Positions 38,599-47,236 are shown, numbered from the stretch's first letter. The stretch: 52,526 nucleotides of DNA from Trinickia symbiotica (GCF_002934455.1 NZ_PTIR01000030.1:1-52526), one strand, 5' to 3'. The notes: a model not told the origin generated them from the letters alone. A program made the numbers and translations.

Positions 38599-39216
38599 AT
38601 GACGCGCCTCGTCTTCAGTAAAACCGCCCTGCTCGTTCCTCTCGTTGCCGGCGCCGCATTGTCCTTGTCCGCCTGCGTCGTGCCTGGCTCCTACGGAACG
38701 TATGGCGCGCAGCCACAGTATGCGCAGCCTGCCTACGCGCAACCGCAATACGCTGAACCTGCTTACGTGCAAGAACCCGCCTATGGGCAACCGCAATATG
38801 CGCAGCCTCAGTACGGGCAGCCTCAATATGGGCAACCCGGATACTCCGATCCCTCCTACGCTCAGCCCGGCAGCGGCTACAGCACGCAGTACGGCACGAT
38901 CGCGGCGATTCGCCCAATCGGCGGCGCGACGAGCCCCTCGGGCGTAGCCGGAACGCTCGTGGGAGCGCTCGTCGGCGGCGTGCTCGGCAATCAGATCGGG
39001 CGAGGTCACGGCCGCGATGCCGCGACTGTCGTCGGCGCGCTGGGCGGCGCGGTGGCGGGCAACCAGATCGGGCAACAGATGGGGCAACCCGCCGGCTATC
39101 GCGTCGACGTTCGATTGAGCGACGGCTCGGGACGCTCATTCGACATGCAGACGCCGGGCGATCTGCGCCCCGGCGATCGCGTAAGGATCGACGGCAATCA
39201 GCTTTCGCGGTATTGA
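38599..39216 (+). CDS. Glycine-zipper lipoprotein with Y-Q-P repeats
   Basis: 205-residue outer-membrane lipoprotein. The lipobox is LSLSAC with Cys near residue 21. Residues about 30-90 are built from QPQYAQPAYA-type units rich in Tyr, Gln and Pro. The C-terminal half has the glycine zipper GTLVGALVGGVLGNQIG and GALGGAVAGNQIG, as in Rickettsia 17-kDa antigen and SlyB-like proteins, then a beta-rich end, VRLSDGSGRSFDM. Start ATG 38599. Stands alone, convergent with dnaE2. Confidence 0.85.
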   Translation: MTRLVFSKTALLVPLVAGAALSLSACVVPGSYGTYGAQPQYAQPAYAQPQYAEPAYVQEPAYGQPQYAQPQYGQPQYGQPGYSDPSYAQPGSGYSTQYGTIAAIRPIGGATSPSGVAGTLVGALVGGVLGNQIGRGHGRDAATVVGALGGAVAGNQIGQQMGQPAGYRVDVRLSDGSGRSFDMQTPGDLRPGDRVRIDGNQLSRY

Positions 39217-39321
39217 GCGATCGTAGAGCCGGTCTCTGCGGCCGGCGCGCTTGATGCCCGCCGCGCGGCGCGCGAGGCCGGCGGACCTTCCGTGATCCCA
39301 GCGTAATAGAAGAAAAGAAAA

Positions 39322-39353
39322 ACAGAAGAACAGAAGAACAGAAGAACAGAAGA
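39322..39353. repeat. (ACAGAAGA)x4 microsatellite
   Basis: Four exact copies of an 8-base unit in a purine-rich tract, 13 bases beyond the dnaE2 stop and between two converging genes. It is intergenic, so changes in copy number would not shift any reading frame seen here. Confidence 0.9.
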
Positions 39354-39365
39354 GCGGATAACGTC

Positions 39366-42300
39366 TCAATGGAAGTTCCTGCTGGACGCAGGCAATTCCC
39401 CGAGCCAATGCGAGAGATCGATCAACCTGTGCGCCACGAGATGTCGCACTTCGCCTTCGCATTGCCATACCCCCAGCACACCGAGCAGCGAAGCGCCGAG
39501 CGCCTCCTTCCTTTGCCGTTCGAGCACCTTCGGCCAGATGATGACATTGACGTTGCCGGTTTCGTCTTCGATGGTGATGAAGATGACGCCCTTGGCCGTA
39601 TCGGGTCGCTGGCGAACCGTCACGATGCCGCATCCGCGAGCGAGACGCCCGTGCGGGTAGCGCTGCAACACCGCGGCCGGCATCAGCCGTTTTTCCTGCA
39701 AGCGCGGCCGTAGCAACGCCAGGGGATGACGTCCTAGCGTCAATCCCATCGACCGGTAATCGCCGACTATATCGTCGGCTTCCGACGGCGTACCGAGTTC
39801 CGGTGTGCCGTCGTCCACTGCGGCGCGCTCGAGCATGTCCTTGTCCGGCACGGCGGCGACCGACTGCCACAATGCCTGCCGACGATTGCCGGCAAGCGAG
39901 GAAAGTGCATTGGCTGCCGCGAGCACTTGCAGATCGTGACGATCGAGCTGCGCCCGCCGCGCCATATCGTGCACGCTCTCGAACGGACGCACCGCCCGAG
40001 CGGCCTCGATTCGTTCGGCGGCGCCGTCGCGCATGCCCTTCAGCAAAGCGAGACCGAGCCGGACCGCCGGTTTCACGGTGCCGTCGATTCGCTCGAGCTT
40101 CGAATCCCAATCGCTGATGGCGACATCGATAGGCAGAACCGCGACGCCGTGACGTCGCGCATCTTGCACGAGCTGCGATGGTGAATAGAACCCCATGGGT
40201 TGGCTGTTGAGCATCGCGGCGAGAAAAGCTTCGGGCTCGTGGCGCTTCAACCAGCTGCTCGCATAGACGAGCAGCGCAAAGCTCGCGGCATGGCTTTCGG
40301 GAAAACCGTACTCGCCGAAGCCTTTGATCTGCTCGAAGATGCTGTTGGCAAACGCCTTGTCGTAGCCACGCGACGTCATGCCGCCCACGATGCGATCGTA
40401 GTATTTCCCCAGATCCCCCTTGCGCTTCCAGGCTGCCATCGCTCGGCGAAGTTGATCGGCCTCGCCGGGGGAAAAACCCGCGGCGAGAATCGCGATCTGC
40501 ATCACCTGCTCCTGAAAAATCGGCACGCCCAACGTGCGCGCAAGCGCGCGCCTCAAGGCGTCGCTCGGATAAGACACGGGCTCGAGCCCTTGGCGCCGCC
40601 GCAAATAGGGATGAACGGCCCCACCCTGAATGGGCCCTGGACGCACGATGGCGACCTCGATGACGAGATCGTAGAACTTGCGCGGCTGAAGCCTCGGCAG
40701 CATCGACATTTGAGCGCGCGACTCGATCTGGAATACGCCGACCGTGTCAGCGCGCGAGATCATCTCGTAGGTTGCGGCGTCCTCAGGGGGGATGTCCTGC
40801 ATTTCGAACCGCTCGCCGCGCAACTCGGAGACGAAATCGAGCGTGCGGCGGATCGCCGACAGCATGCCGAGCGCGAGCACGTCGACCTTCAGGAGACCTA
40901 ACGATTCCAGGTCGTCCTTGTCCCATTCGATGACGGACCTTTCCGGCATTGCGGCATTCTCGATGGGCACGAGACGCGACAGCTTGCCCTTGCTGATGAC
41001 GAAGCCGCCCGTATGCTGCGACAAATGGCGAGGAAAGCCGAGCAATTGAATCGCGAGCGTCGCCCAGGTTTGTATCAGCGGCGTTTCGGGATTCAATCCA
41101 CACTCCTCGAAACGCTTGACCAAATCGTGTCTGCCGTCGAACCATTGATGCGACTTGGCGACCATATCGACGATCTGCGGATCGACGCCAAGCGCCTTGC
41201 CCGTGTCGCGCAGCGCACCGCGCAGCCGGTAGCACGATACCGCGGCCGCGATCGCGGCACGATCCCGGCCATATTTCGAATAGATGTACTGAATGACCTC
41301 CTCGCGACGCTGATGCTCGAAATCCACGTCGATATCGGGCGGCTCGCCACGCTCCTTGCTGATGAAGCGCTCGAACAGCATATTGCCGCGTTCCGGATCG
41401 ACTTCGGTCACGCCGAGGCAATAGCAGACCGCCGAGTTGGCCGCGGATCCTCTTCCCTGGCAAAGAATGCCCTGGCTTCTCGCGAAGCGGACGATGTCGT
41501 AGACAGTCAGGAAGTACGGCTCGTACCGGAGTTCGCCAATCAGCTCGAGCTCGTGTTCGAGTTGGAGCTGGACCTCGTGCGGAATGCCTTGCCCAAATCG
41601 CCGACGCGCGCCGATGTAGGTTTCTTGCCGCAAATACGCGGCGGGTGTCATTCCGTCGGGCACCAGCTCGTCAGGATATTCGTAGCGAAGCTCATCCAGC
41701 GAAAACGCGCAGCGCGCGAGGATATTCGTCGTCTCCTCGAGCGTGCGTGCCGGATACAGATTGGCGAGACGCAGACGCGGACGCAGATGCTGCTCGGCAT
41801 TGGGCGCGAGATCGTAGCCGCACTCGTGCACGGGCTTGCCGAGACGAGCCGCCGTCAACGTGTCTTGCAGCAGCTTGCGCGAACGCACATGCATCACCAC
41901 GTGCCCGAGCGCGACGACGGGCACCCCGCACTCGTCGGCGACGAATTCGATCACGCCACGATGGATATCGTCCATCGCGCGCTGGTGCAGTATGAGCCCG
42001 CACCAGGCTCTCGTGGGGAAAGTCTCGTCGAGCCACCGAAGTTGCTCGTGCAGTGCGGCTTCCTTCGCCGGAAAATCCGGCACGAGAATCGCGAGGCAGT
42101 CCGGCATGCCGCGCAAATGACCGTATTGCTTGTCCGGCCGGGCGAGGTCTTGCGGCGTCAGACGGTACTCGCCCTTCGGCGCACGCGTTCGAGCGAGCGT
42201 GATGAGCTCGCAGAGGTTGCCGTAGCCTTCGCGGTTCTGCGCAAGCAGGATCAGACCGAATGCCGGCGACCCGTCGGCGTTGACGAGCTTGAAGTACGAA

Positions 42301-42515
42301 CCGATGACGAGGGGCAGATTGGCCGCTTTCGCCGCGTCGTGCGCGCGCACGACGCCTGCGAGCGAACATTCGTCGGTGATCGCGAGACCCGCGTAGCCCA
42401 GTTGCGCGGCACGCTCAGCGAGCTCCTCGGCATGCGAGGCACCGTGCAGGAACGTGAAATTGGAAAAGCAAAAGAGCTCGGCGTAGGCCGGCAGCGCGGT
42501 GAAAACGGTATCCAT
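39366..42515 (-). CDS. dnaE2: Error-prone DNA polymerase DnaE2 (ImuC)
   Basis: 1049-residue C-family polymerase for translesion synthesis. PHP domain at the N terminus (SNFTFLHGASHAEELAERA), palm catalytic Asp residues in PPDIDVDFEHQRRE near 391-404, and the usual GRGSAANSAVCYCLGVT before them. Length is right for DnaE2, shorter than replicative DnaE. A LexA box lies 153 bases upstream and a short frame matching the imuB C terminus ends 6 bases before its ATG. ImuA and ImuB, its normal partners, are encoded 5.7 kb to the right. Confidence 0.96.
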   Translation of the reverse strand: MDTVFTALPAYAELFCFSNFTFLHGASHAEELAERAAQLGYAGLAITDECSLAGVVRAHDAAKAANLPLVIGSYFKLVNADGSPAFGLILLAQNREGYGNLCELITLARTRAPKGEYRLTPQDLARPDKQYGHLRGMPDCLAILVPDFPAKEAALHEQLRWLDETFPTRAWCGLILHQRAMDDIHRGVIEFVADECGVPVVALGHVVMHVRSRKLLQDTLTAARLGKPVHECGYDLAPNAEQHLRPRLRLANLYPARTLEETTNILARCAFSLDELRYEYPDELVPDGMTPAAYLRQETYIGARRRFGQGIPHEVQLQLEHELELIGELRYEPYFLTVYDIVRFARSQGILCQGRGSAANSAVCYCLGVTEVDPERGNMLFERFISKERGEPPDIDVDFEHQRREEVIQYIYSKYGRDRAAIAAAVSCYRLRGALRDTGKALGVDPQIVDMVAKSHQWFDGRHDLVKRFEECGLNPETPLIQTWATLAIQLLGFPRHLSQHTGGFVISKGKLSRLVPIENAAMPERSVIEWDKDDLESLGLLKVDVLALGMLSAIRRTLDFVSELRGERFEMQDIPPEDAATYEMISRADTVGVFQIESRAQMSMLPRLQPRKFYDLVIEVAIVRPGPIQGGAVHPYLRRRQGLEPVSYPSDALRRALARTLGVPIFQEQVMQIAILAAGFSPGEADQLRRAMAAWKRKGDLGKYYDRIVGGMTSRGYDKAFANSIFEQIKGFGEYGFPESHAASFALLVYASSWLKRHEPEAFLAAMLNSQPMGFYSPSQLVQDARRHGVAVLPIDVAISDWDSKLERIDGTVKPAVRLGLALLKGMRDGAAERIEAARAVRPFESVHDMARRAQLDRHDLQVLAAANALSSLAGNRRQALWQSVAAVPDKDMLERAAVDDGTPELGTPSEADDIVGDYRSMGLTLGRHPLALLRPRLQEKRLMPAAVLQRYPHGRLARGCGIVTVRQRPDTAKGVIFITIEDETGNVNVIIWPKVLERQRKEALGASLLGVLGVWQCEGEVRHLVAHRLIDLSHWLGELPASSRNFH

Positions 42516-42521
42516 CGCGCG

Positions 42522-42647
42522 TCATCCGAAAAACCCATGAAGGAACCCGCATGAGCACCGCCGGATCGCCCGCCTCACGGCGCGATCGCGGCCTCGTGCA
42601 CGCAGCGAGACTCGCGGAAACGGCGAGCGAATGACTTCGAGGGGCAT
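42522..42647 (-). pseudogene. imuB 3'-end remnant within a 41-codon leader frame
   Basis: A small frame (ATG 42647, TGA 42522-42524) ends GFLHGFFG-stop, nearly the same as the ImuB end WFLHGLFG-stop at 48266; the DNA over the last 24 bases differs at only three or so positions. The stop is 6 bases before the dnaE2 ATG, the spacing expected for an imuB-dnaE2 junction. The upstream 30 codons are Arg-rich and do not resemble ImuB. Confidence 0.65.
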
Positions 42648-42667
42648 CAAAAAAGCGAAAGAAGAAG

Positions 42668-42683
42668 CTGTATATCCGTACAG
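42668..42683 (-). promoter_or_regulatory. LexA box of dnaE2
   Basis: CTGTATATCCGTACAG: CTG-N10-CAG with the inner TATA-rich core of the LexA consensus. 153 bases upstream of dnaE2. On the minus strand the bases just before the box read GTGTACGATA, close to the GTGTAGGATA before the imuA box. Confidence 0.88.
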
Positions 42684-42939
42684 TATCGTACACCTCAAAG
42701 GGCCTGCGGTGAATTGGAATTTTTGGGGTCAACCGTTCCCCGGGAATCGCGCTTCCGGTGTCTCTAAGCCCCACACCACCGATGTTTGGCGGCTGCAAGC
42801 CGTTGCAAAAGCACGGAACTTGCTCATTGTTTAACACAGACGAAACAATCCGTGAAGCGCGCGCTGCCTCTCCAGACGAGAAAAAAGCGCACACCGTTCG
42901 CCAAAGCCGCAAAGACCAATCAGACCAGGGAGGAACATC

Positions 42940-43770
42940 ATGCAAAGGCACTTCGCCATTCAAGCCGTCGCAGCCGGAGTCGGCTTGCTGGTGCTATCCG
43001 GCACTGCGCCTGCACAAACGCAGGCCTATACGAACGCTCCGATCGACATCTACGCCGGTCCCGCTCCGGACTACCCCATCGTCGCTGAGGTGCAGGAGGG
43101 CTCGGAGCTGACGGTGCTGGGCTGCGTCGAGGATTACAGCTGGTGCGACGTCGCCGCGCCCGGCCTGCGCGGATGGGCCTATGGTGGGTACCTCAGCTAT
43201 CCGTACCAGGGTACGGAAGTTCCGGTCATGACTTACGGCGCGACGATCGGAATGCCTATCGTCGCGTTCTCGATCGATTCCTATTGGGGCCGTCATTACC
43301 GCGATCGGCCCTGGTACCACGATGAAGCGCGCTGGGCCAACCATCCACGGCCGGAGCGCGGTGTCCGGCCACCCGAGCGCCGGGACGTCGACCGACCGCC
43401 GGCGCCGCGGCCCGAGGAGCGTGAGGCGCCGACATATGGGCGTGCTCCTGGAGTGGCCCCGCCTCCGGTGCGCGGTGGTCCGCCCCAAGGTGAGGCTCAG
43501 CCCAGATATGCGCGCCCCATGGAGCAGCCGGCGCCGCGCGCCGTCGAGCCTCAACCGCAGCCCCGACCCCAGGTTCAACCTCAGCCTCCGGTTGGGCGCG
43601 GCGTTCAGGCCGGAGAGCCACCCTCGCGTGCAACGGGCGGCCCGCAAATGCGGCCCGGCCCTGCCCCAGGCGCCATGGCAGTGCCCGGCGGCCGCTTCGA
43701 AGAGCGGGGCGGCCAAGCTGGCGGCCGTGGCATGGAACGCGAGGAAGCTCCGGGGCAGTCAAATCACTAG
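42940..43770 (+). CDS. Exported SH3b-domain protein
   Basis: 276-residue protein with a signal peptide ending near TAPAQT. A bacterial SH3 domain (about 30-88) reads IDIYAGPAPDYPIVAEVQEGSELTVLG and WCDVAAPGLRGWAYGGYLS. A short aromatic segment, SYWGRHYRDRPWYHDE, follows, then a long Pro/Arg/Gln-rich tail (about 135-276). SH3b proteins of this kind often bind cell wall or act as structural periplasmic proteins; exact role unknown. Divergent from dnaE2. Confidence 0.85.
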   Translation: MQRHFAIQAVAAGVGLLVLSGTAPAQTQAYTNAPIDIYAGPAPDYPIVAEVQEGSELTVLGCVEDYSWCDVAAPGLRGWAYGGYLSYPYQGTEVPVMTYGATIGMPIVAFSIDSYWGRHYRDRPWYHDEARWANHPRPERGVRPPERRDVDRPPAPRPEEREAPTYGRAPGVAPPPVRGGPPQGEAQPRYARPMEQPAPRAVEPQPQPRPQVQPQPPVGRGVQAGEPPSRATGGPQMRPGPAPGAMAVPGGRFEERGGQAGGRGMEREEAPGQSNH

Positions 43771-44126
43771 TGCTCTTTCGCTGTCGTTCTGAAGGGATGG
43801 GCAGCCGGGGACCGACGGCGCCCGATGGCGAAACCGCACGCGCGATCGAATCGATCTGTCCGGCAGATCGCGAGCCGCTTTGGGATAGTGCAGACCCGTC
43901 ATGCGCTTTGACTAGCCGCTGATTCACATGGGCACGGTTTCAGCGCTGCATAGCCGTGTGGCAGTGGAAATCGTCGCCACAAGAAAAATGATATGGAAAT
44001 GCTGTGAGATAATTCACTCTTGCTTCGTTTATCTCAAAATAGTTGTTTTGGGGAACGAGTGGAATTAGCCCAAGCAGTCATGTAAGATACGCGCGTTCGG
44101 CTTAACAGCTCACACGATGATATTCA
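43771..44126. other. Transition to A+T-richer DNA, no gene
   Basis: 356 bases without a credible frame. From about 43980 the base composition becomes clearly richer in A and T (for example around 44000-44050), marking the left side of a probable foreign patch that runs to about 44960. Confidence 0.5.
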
Positions 44127-44657
44127 TTGAGGTTCTACATTCTGACAGCAGGCGGATATGGTCGCAAAGGTGAGGAAGGTTCCCTATTACACAATGGAGC
44201 CTTCGGTCTCTTTCGTGGAAAGATCTGGAAAGAGCGCTATGGGCGCAGAGGTGCGGTTCCCATCAACACTGTCCAAACCGTCTCCTATGAGAGGCTTGCG
44301 CCTGGCGAAGCTCCACCGCCCCCACCACCGAAGTCCACTGCTGAACAGATCAAGGCTCAGCAAGCGGAAGCTGCACATCAGAAATTACTTGCCGAACAGG
44401 CAAAAAAGCAGCAGCCGAAGGAACCGCTTAAACAGCAGCCAAAGGAGGTCAAACTGACGGTTACTGACGAGCAAGGCGAGGTCGTAGCAAAACGGCAATA
44501 CAAGGTCTTCTGGGACGGCGTGCCCGGCCACGAGCCTCTAGCCATTGGAAAAAATAGCATTACCTATCAAGACGATGAGGAACAGGCGAATCACACCATC
44601 ACTATCCCTCCTAGCTTCATTGATCGGATAGGAGCCCGACTACCCCTGTTCAATTAG
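44127..44657 (+). CDS. Orphan protein, possibly 5'-truncated
   Basis: 176 codons from a TTG; no ATG occurs inside and a stop lies just upstream, so the true start may be lost or shifted (an ATG at 44117 opens another frame for 18 codons). Contents: a run of six Pro residues, a Gln/Lys/Ala helix (TAEQIKAQQAEAAHQKLLAE), and a C-terminal beta-like part, KLTVTDEQGEVVAKRQYKVF. Composition is A+T-richer than the neighbours. No family recognised. Confidence 0.45.
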   Translation: MRFYILTAGGYGRKGEEGSLLHNGAFGLFRGKIWKERYGRRGAVPINTVQTVSYERLAPGEAPPPPPPKSTAEQIKAQQAEAAHQKLLAEQAKKQQPKEPLKQQPKEVKLTVTDEQGEVVAKRQYKVFWDGVPGHEPLAIGKNSITYQDDEEQANHTITIPPSFIDRIGARLPLFN

Positions 44658-44960
44658 AACACAGGAGAGAGAGAAAATTAACTGATATTACCTCAGGGCT
44701 TACGGCCGTACTCTGCTCCCGTGATTTCCGAAAAAATTCCGCTTGCCTTAATTGACAGGAAGCCTAAGGTTGACAATTCGGACAATTTCCTATTCGGCTC
44801 GAATACCGAAGGACAAAAGTACTATTTCGTACGAATTCTCGATCAAGGGGAGGCCGGTGACGCTATCTGAAGAAATGTTCCCCGCCGAATGATCGGTGGC
44901 TTTTTGGAAGATACGGATTCGCTTCTCGAGTCTTTGTGTTTGGTAAAGGACGAAATAGAC
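44658..44960. other. A+T-rich stretch with one 49-codon frame
   Basis: Contains a GTG-initiated frame at 44721-44870 (begins VISEKIPLALIDRKPKVDN) of 49 codons whose residue mix looks protein-like but has no recognised family and no clear ribosome binding site. It may be a decayed piece of a transferred gene. Confidence 0.3.
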
Positions 44961-45473
44961 ATGCCGAGAGTAATACATGTAGGTGACCGCACCAGTTCTC
45001 CTACTTCGTTGACCATCCGAGCAGTTTCCCCTGCCGACGTTTCATCGTGGCGTTTGTTAAGGCATATGCTCTGGCCAAATGCTAGTGCAGATGACCATGT
45101 ACGCGAGACTGGGCAGTTGCTTGCCGAGCCTGATCGTTACGCGATGGCTATCGCCGTCTCATCCCGAGGTGAGGCGCTCGGCTTTGCTGAGGCTGCGATA
45201 CGATACGACTACGTCAACGGCTGCGACACTTCGCCGGTGCTTTTTCTCGAAGGCATTTACGTTGTCCCCGGCATGCGTAACCAAGGCATCGCCAGAGCGT
45301 TGTGTACATCGATCGAACAATGGGGCGCTTCGCGGGAATGCAAAGAATTTGCTTCTGATACGTCTATCGACAACGTCGATGCCCAAGCGTTACATCGCGC
45401 ACTCGGCTTTGACGAAACTGAGCGTGTCGTCTTTTTCCGGAAGCGTTCTTTGACTCGCGCACTTCGCCGTTGA
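44961..45473 (+). CDS. AAC(6')-like GNAT acetyltransferase
   Basis: 170-residue N-acetyltransferase closely patterned on chromosomal aminoglycoside 6'-N-acetyltransferases: RLLRHMLWPNASADDHVRE, YDYVNGCDTSPVLFLEGIYV, the acetyl-CoA loop MRNQGIARAL, FASDTSIDNVDAQALHRALGFDETERVVFF. It would acetylate a small amine, possibly an aminoglycoside; no resistance is shown by sequence alone. Start ATG 44961 with AAAGGA at 44945-44950. Its last codons (RSLTRALRR) run up to an IS66 remnant and may not be original. Confidence 0.82.
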   Translation: MPRVIHVGDRTSSPTSLTIRAVSPADVSSWRLLRHMLWPNASADDHVRETGQLLAEPDRYAMAIAVSSRGEALGFAEAAIRYDYVNGCDTSPVLFLEGIYVVPGMRNQGIARALCTSIEQWGASRECKEFASDTSIDNVDAQALHRALGFDETERVVFFRKRSLTRALRR

Positions 45474-45508
45474 GATTCAACTCGTGGTGCTCAAGGGCAG
45501 CAGCGCCG

Positions 45509-45739
45509 CTAGTCGTCGGCGGTGTCCGCCAGAGGCAACCTCTGGAACAACGTGATCAGGTAGCGATAGGGATCGATGCCGTTGGCCTTGGCCGTCTCGA
45601 CCAGCGAGCGGAAATTCGCACTCGCCTGCGCAACAGCAACCGTATCAGCGAAGAGGCAGCACTTGCGTGCCGACGACGAATGGCGGATCGCGTTCTCGCA
45701 CAGGTCTTGGAGATCGCCAGTTGCCGCTTTTGACACCAC
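45509..45739 (-). pseudogene. IS66-family transposase C-terminal remnant
   Basis: About 62 codons match the end of IS66 TnpC: ENAIRHSSSARKCCLF, QASANFRSLVETAKANGIDP and YLITLFQRLPLADTADD. The stop after ADD seems to come from a one-base loss, since an added base would continue YAALLPL. No 5' part, other IS66 genes or terminal repeats are seen, so the element is long dead. It lies 36 bases from the acetyltransferase stop, on the opposite strand. Confidence 0.85.
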
Positions 45740-45987
45740 GGGCTAGCTTGGGCCACTGCCCGTCCTTGCCCGGCGAATCCCTGCTGTTACGTTCGTCATC
45801 GCGAAATCAGTTGACGGGCTCGGACTATCCGCGTATCGTGCGTGGCTGAAGTATTCAGGAAGTTCAATTGGTGCTCGTCTCATGTCCGCCATTTGCGCGG
45901 AGTTCGTTGTCCTCTTTCTCCCTCTTGAAGCTTCCCCGTCGCAAAGCTGGACGGGACTGATCAATTTTATTTTTTGAGGGATTCATC

Positions 45988-46191
45988 ATGGATACCGGTA
46001 CCGTCAAATGGTTCAACGAAACCAAGGGCTTTGGCTTCATCACTCCTGACGCGGGCGGCCCCGACCTGTTTGCGCATTTTTCCGAGATCTCGGGTAACGG
46101 ATTCAAGACGTTGGCTGAGAACCAGAAGGTCAGCTTCGAGACGAAGCGTGGCCCGAAGGGTCTTCAGGCATCGAACATCAAGCCGCTTTAA
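45988..46191 (+). CDS. Cold-shock protein (CspA family)
   Basis: 67-residue RNA chaperone with one cold-shock domain: [18 protein letters not shown] (RNP1 KGFGFI at 13-18) and DLFAHFSEI (RNP2-like). Full length. GAGGG precedes the ATG. The leader is A+T-rich near 45960-45975 as in many csp genes. infA and three small proteins lie near by. Confidence 0.97.
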   Translation: MDTGTVKWFNETKGFGFITPDAGGPDLFAHFSEISGNGFKTLAENQKVSFETKRGPKGLQASNIKPL

Positions 46192-46200
46192 TTCGTTCAG

Positions 46201-46259
46201 GCGTCCGCAGCTCCGGCAGCGGACGCTCCCCGCCGCATCGGCGCCCCGGCCGGTTTTTT
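46201..46259 (+). terminator. csp terminator region
   Basis: GCGTCCGC/GCGGACGC (46201-46226), then CGCCG-CAT-CGGCG and a G+C block followed by six T (46254-46259), 10 bases beyond the csp stop. Confidence 0.75.
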
Positions 46260-46384
46260 GGTCGAGCAAGGCGCTTCGCAGTCTGCATCCTCCCCTCTCG
46301 AGGCTTGTCCTCCGATCCGAACAGATCAGCGTCCCTTTTCGGGAAGGCGCAGTCCTACACTCATGCTCAATTCCTTCAGTCTCA

Positions 46385-46609
46385 ATGCAAGTTTCTGCCA
46401 CCAGACAATACCGCGGCTATGCCGTCTCGCCGTCTGCTCACTGTCTGCCTGACGGCTGCTTCTCCTCGAACGTAACGCTGACACGGTCCGATGCCCGTTG
46501 CGGTTCGCCGCTCTATGAGTTTTATTCGCTCGGATATTTCAGCAGCGAAGCAGATGCACTCGGTTATTCAGACCGATGGGCACGGGACTGGATCGATACG
46601 CGCGGCTGA
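46385..46609 (+). CDS. Small protein of the csp cluster
   Basis: 74 residues beginning MQVSATRQYRGYAVSPSAHC, with FSLGYF-like and WARDWIDTRG parts. Its C-terminal pattern (EADALGYSDRWARDWID) resembles that of the 46671-46886 protein (EDAIAYAKSWAQEWLA), so the two are likely related. Small proteins of this kind are common in Burkholderia near csp genes. Ribosome binding site weak; function unknown. Confidence 0.55.
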   Translation: MQVSATRQYRGYAVSPSAHCLPDGCFSSNVTLTRSDARCGSPLYEFYSLGYFSSEADALGYSDRWARDWIDTRG

Positions 46610-46670
46610 TCAGACGCCATCGGTCCGTGCAGCTAACGATACGGGTTCGTCTTTCGATGCAGTGAGCCGT

Positions 46671-46886
46671 TCAGCCGAAGCGCGCGGCCAGCCACTCCTG
46701 TGCCCAGCTTTTTGCATAGGCAATCGCGTCTTCGCGTACGTCGAATCCCGCCAAATCACCGCTTAGTTCGATGTCATAGAGGATGCCGTCCGCACGGTTG
46801 GCGCTGATGCGGGCGTGGGCAATGTACTCGCCGTCGGCCCGACGGGGCGTAGGATCGATGAGAAATCGCGTTGAATGGGCGTGCAT
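46671..46886 (-). CDS. Small protein, paralogue in the csp cluster
   Basis: 71 residues, MHAHSTRFLIDPTPRRADGE, predicted as a single alpha/beta domain ending in an amphipathic helix (DAIAYAKSWAQEWLAARFG). ATG 46886 has AAGGAAAG upstream. Related in pattern to the protein at 46385. Same strand as the next gene, 59 bases after its stop. Function unknown. Confidence 0.65.
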   Translation of the reverse strand: MHAHSTRFLIDPTPRRADGEYIAHARISANRADGILYDIELSGDLAGFDVREDAIAYAKSWAQEWLAARFG

Positions 46887-46945
46887 CTGCTTTCCTTGCC
46901 TGTTGCCTGCGGTCGCGATCGTTGCCGAGGTCTCGAACAATCGAA

Positions 46946-47236
46946 TTACAACTCGAGATCGAGGACGTTCGTGTCCTGAGGGCAGGTGTCGATGAGGCGC
47001 TCCGCATATGCGGTCGATGCACGTCGCGCGTCGCCTGCGTTCTGAAAAGGTTGCGCGACCGCAAGCCTGAATACCCGGCTACGCGACATCCCTTCCGAAC
47101 TTCCTGGCTCCTGAATGCGTACGGCGGCGTCGAATCCTTCATCGTAGTTATGCGCGCACCCGGGCTCGGTGGCCCGATGCGGATAGACCAGCGGATATAT
47201 CTCCAGCCCCCGGTAGAGACGAAAACCTGTTGTCAT
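46946..47236 (-). CDS. Small conserved-type hypothetical protein
   Basis: 96 residues beginning MTTGFRLYRGLEIYPLVYPH, with FDAAVRIQEPG, SRSRVFRLAV and DARRASTAYAERLID. I know this pattern from short burkholderial proteins of unknown role. GAGGTG lies before the ATG. Likely in one transcript with 46671-46886. Confidence 0.65.
   Translation of the reverse strand: MTTGFRLYRGLEIYPLVYPHRATEPGCAHNYDEGFDAAVRIQEPGSSEGMSRSRVFRLAVAQPFQNAGDARRASTAYAERLIDTCPQDTNVLDLEL

Noticed and set aside
41013-42554. 513-codon plus-strand frame opposite dnaE2
   Set aside because: Antisense shadow; composition is that of a reversed coding frame.
42631-42834. WRLQAV-containing frame near 42800 resembling the end of the 50922 protein
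   Set aside because: Only about 17 bases (TGGCGGCTGCAAGCCGT) are shared and the flanks differ, so I treat it as chance rather than a second trace of the mutasome duplication.
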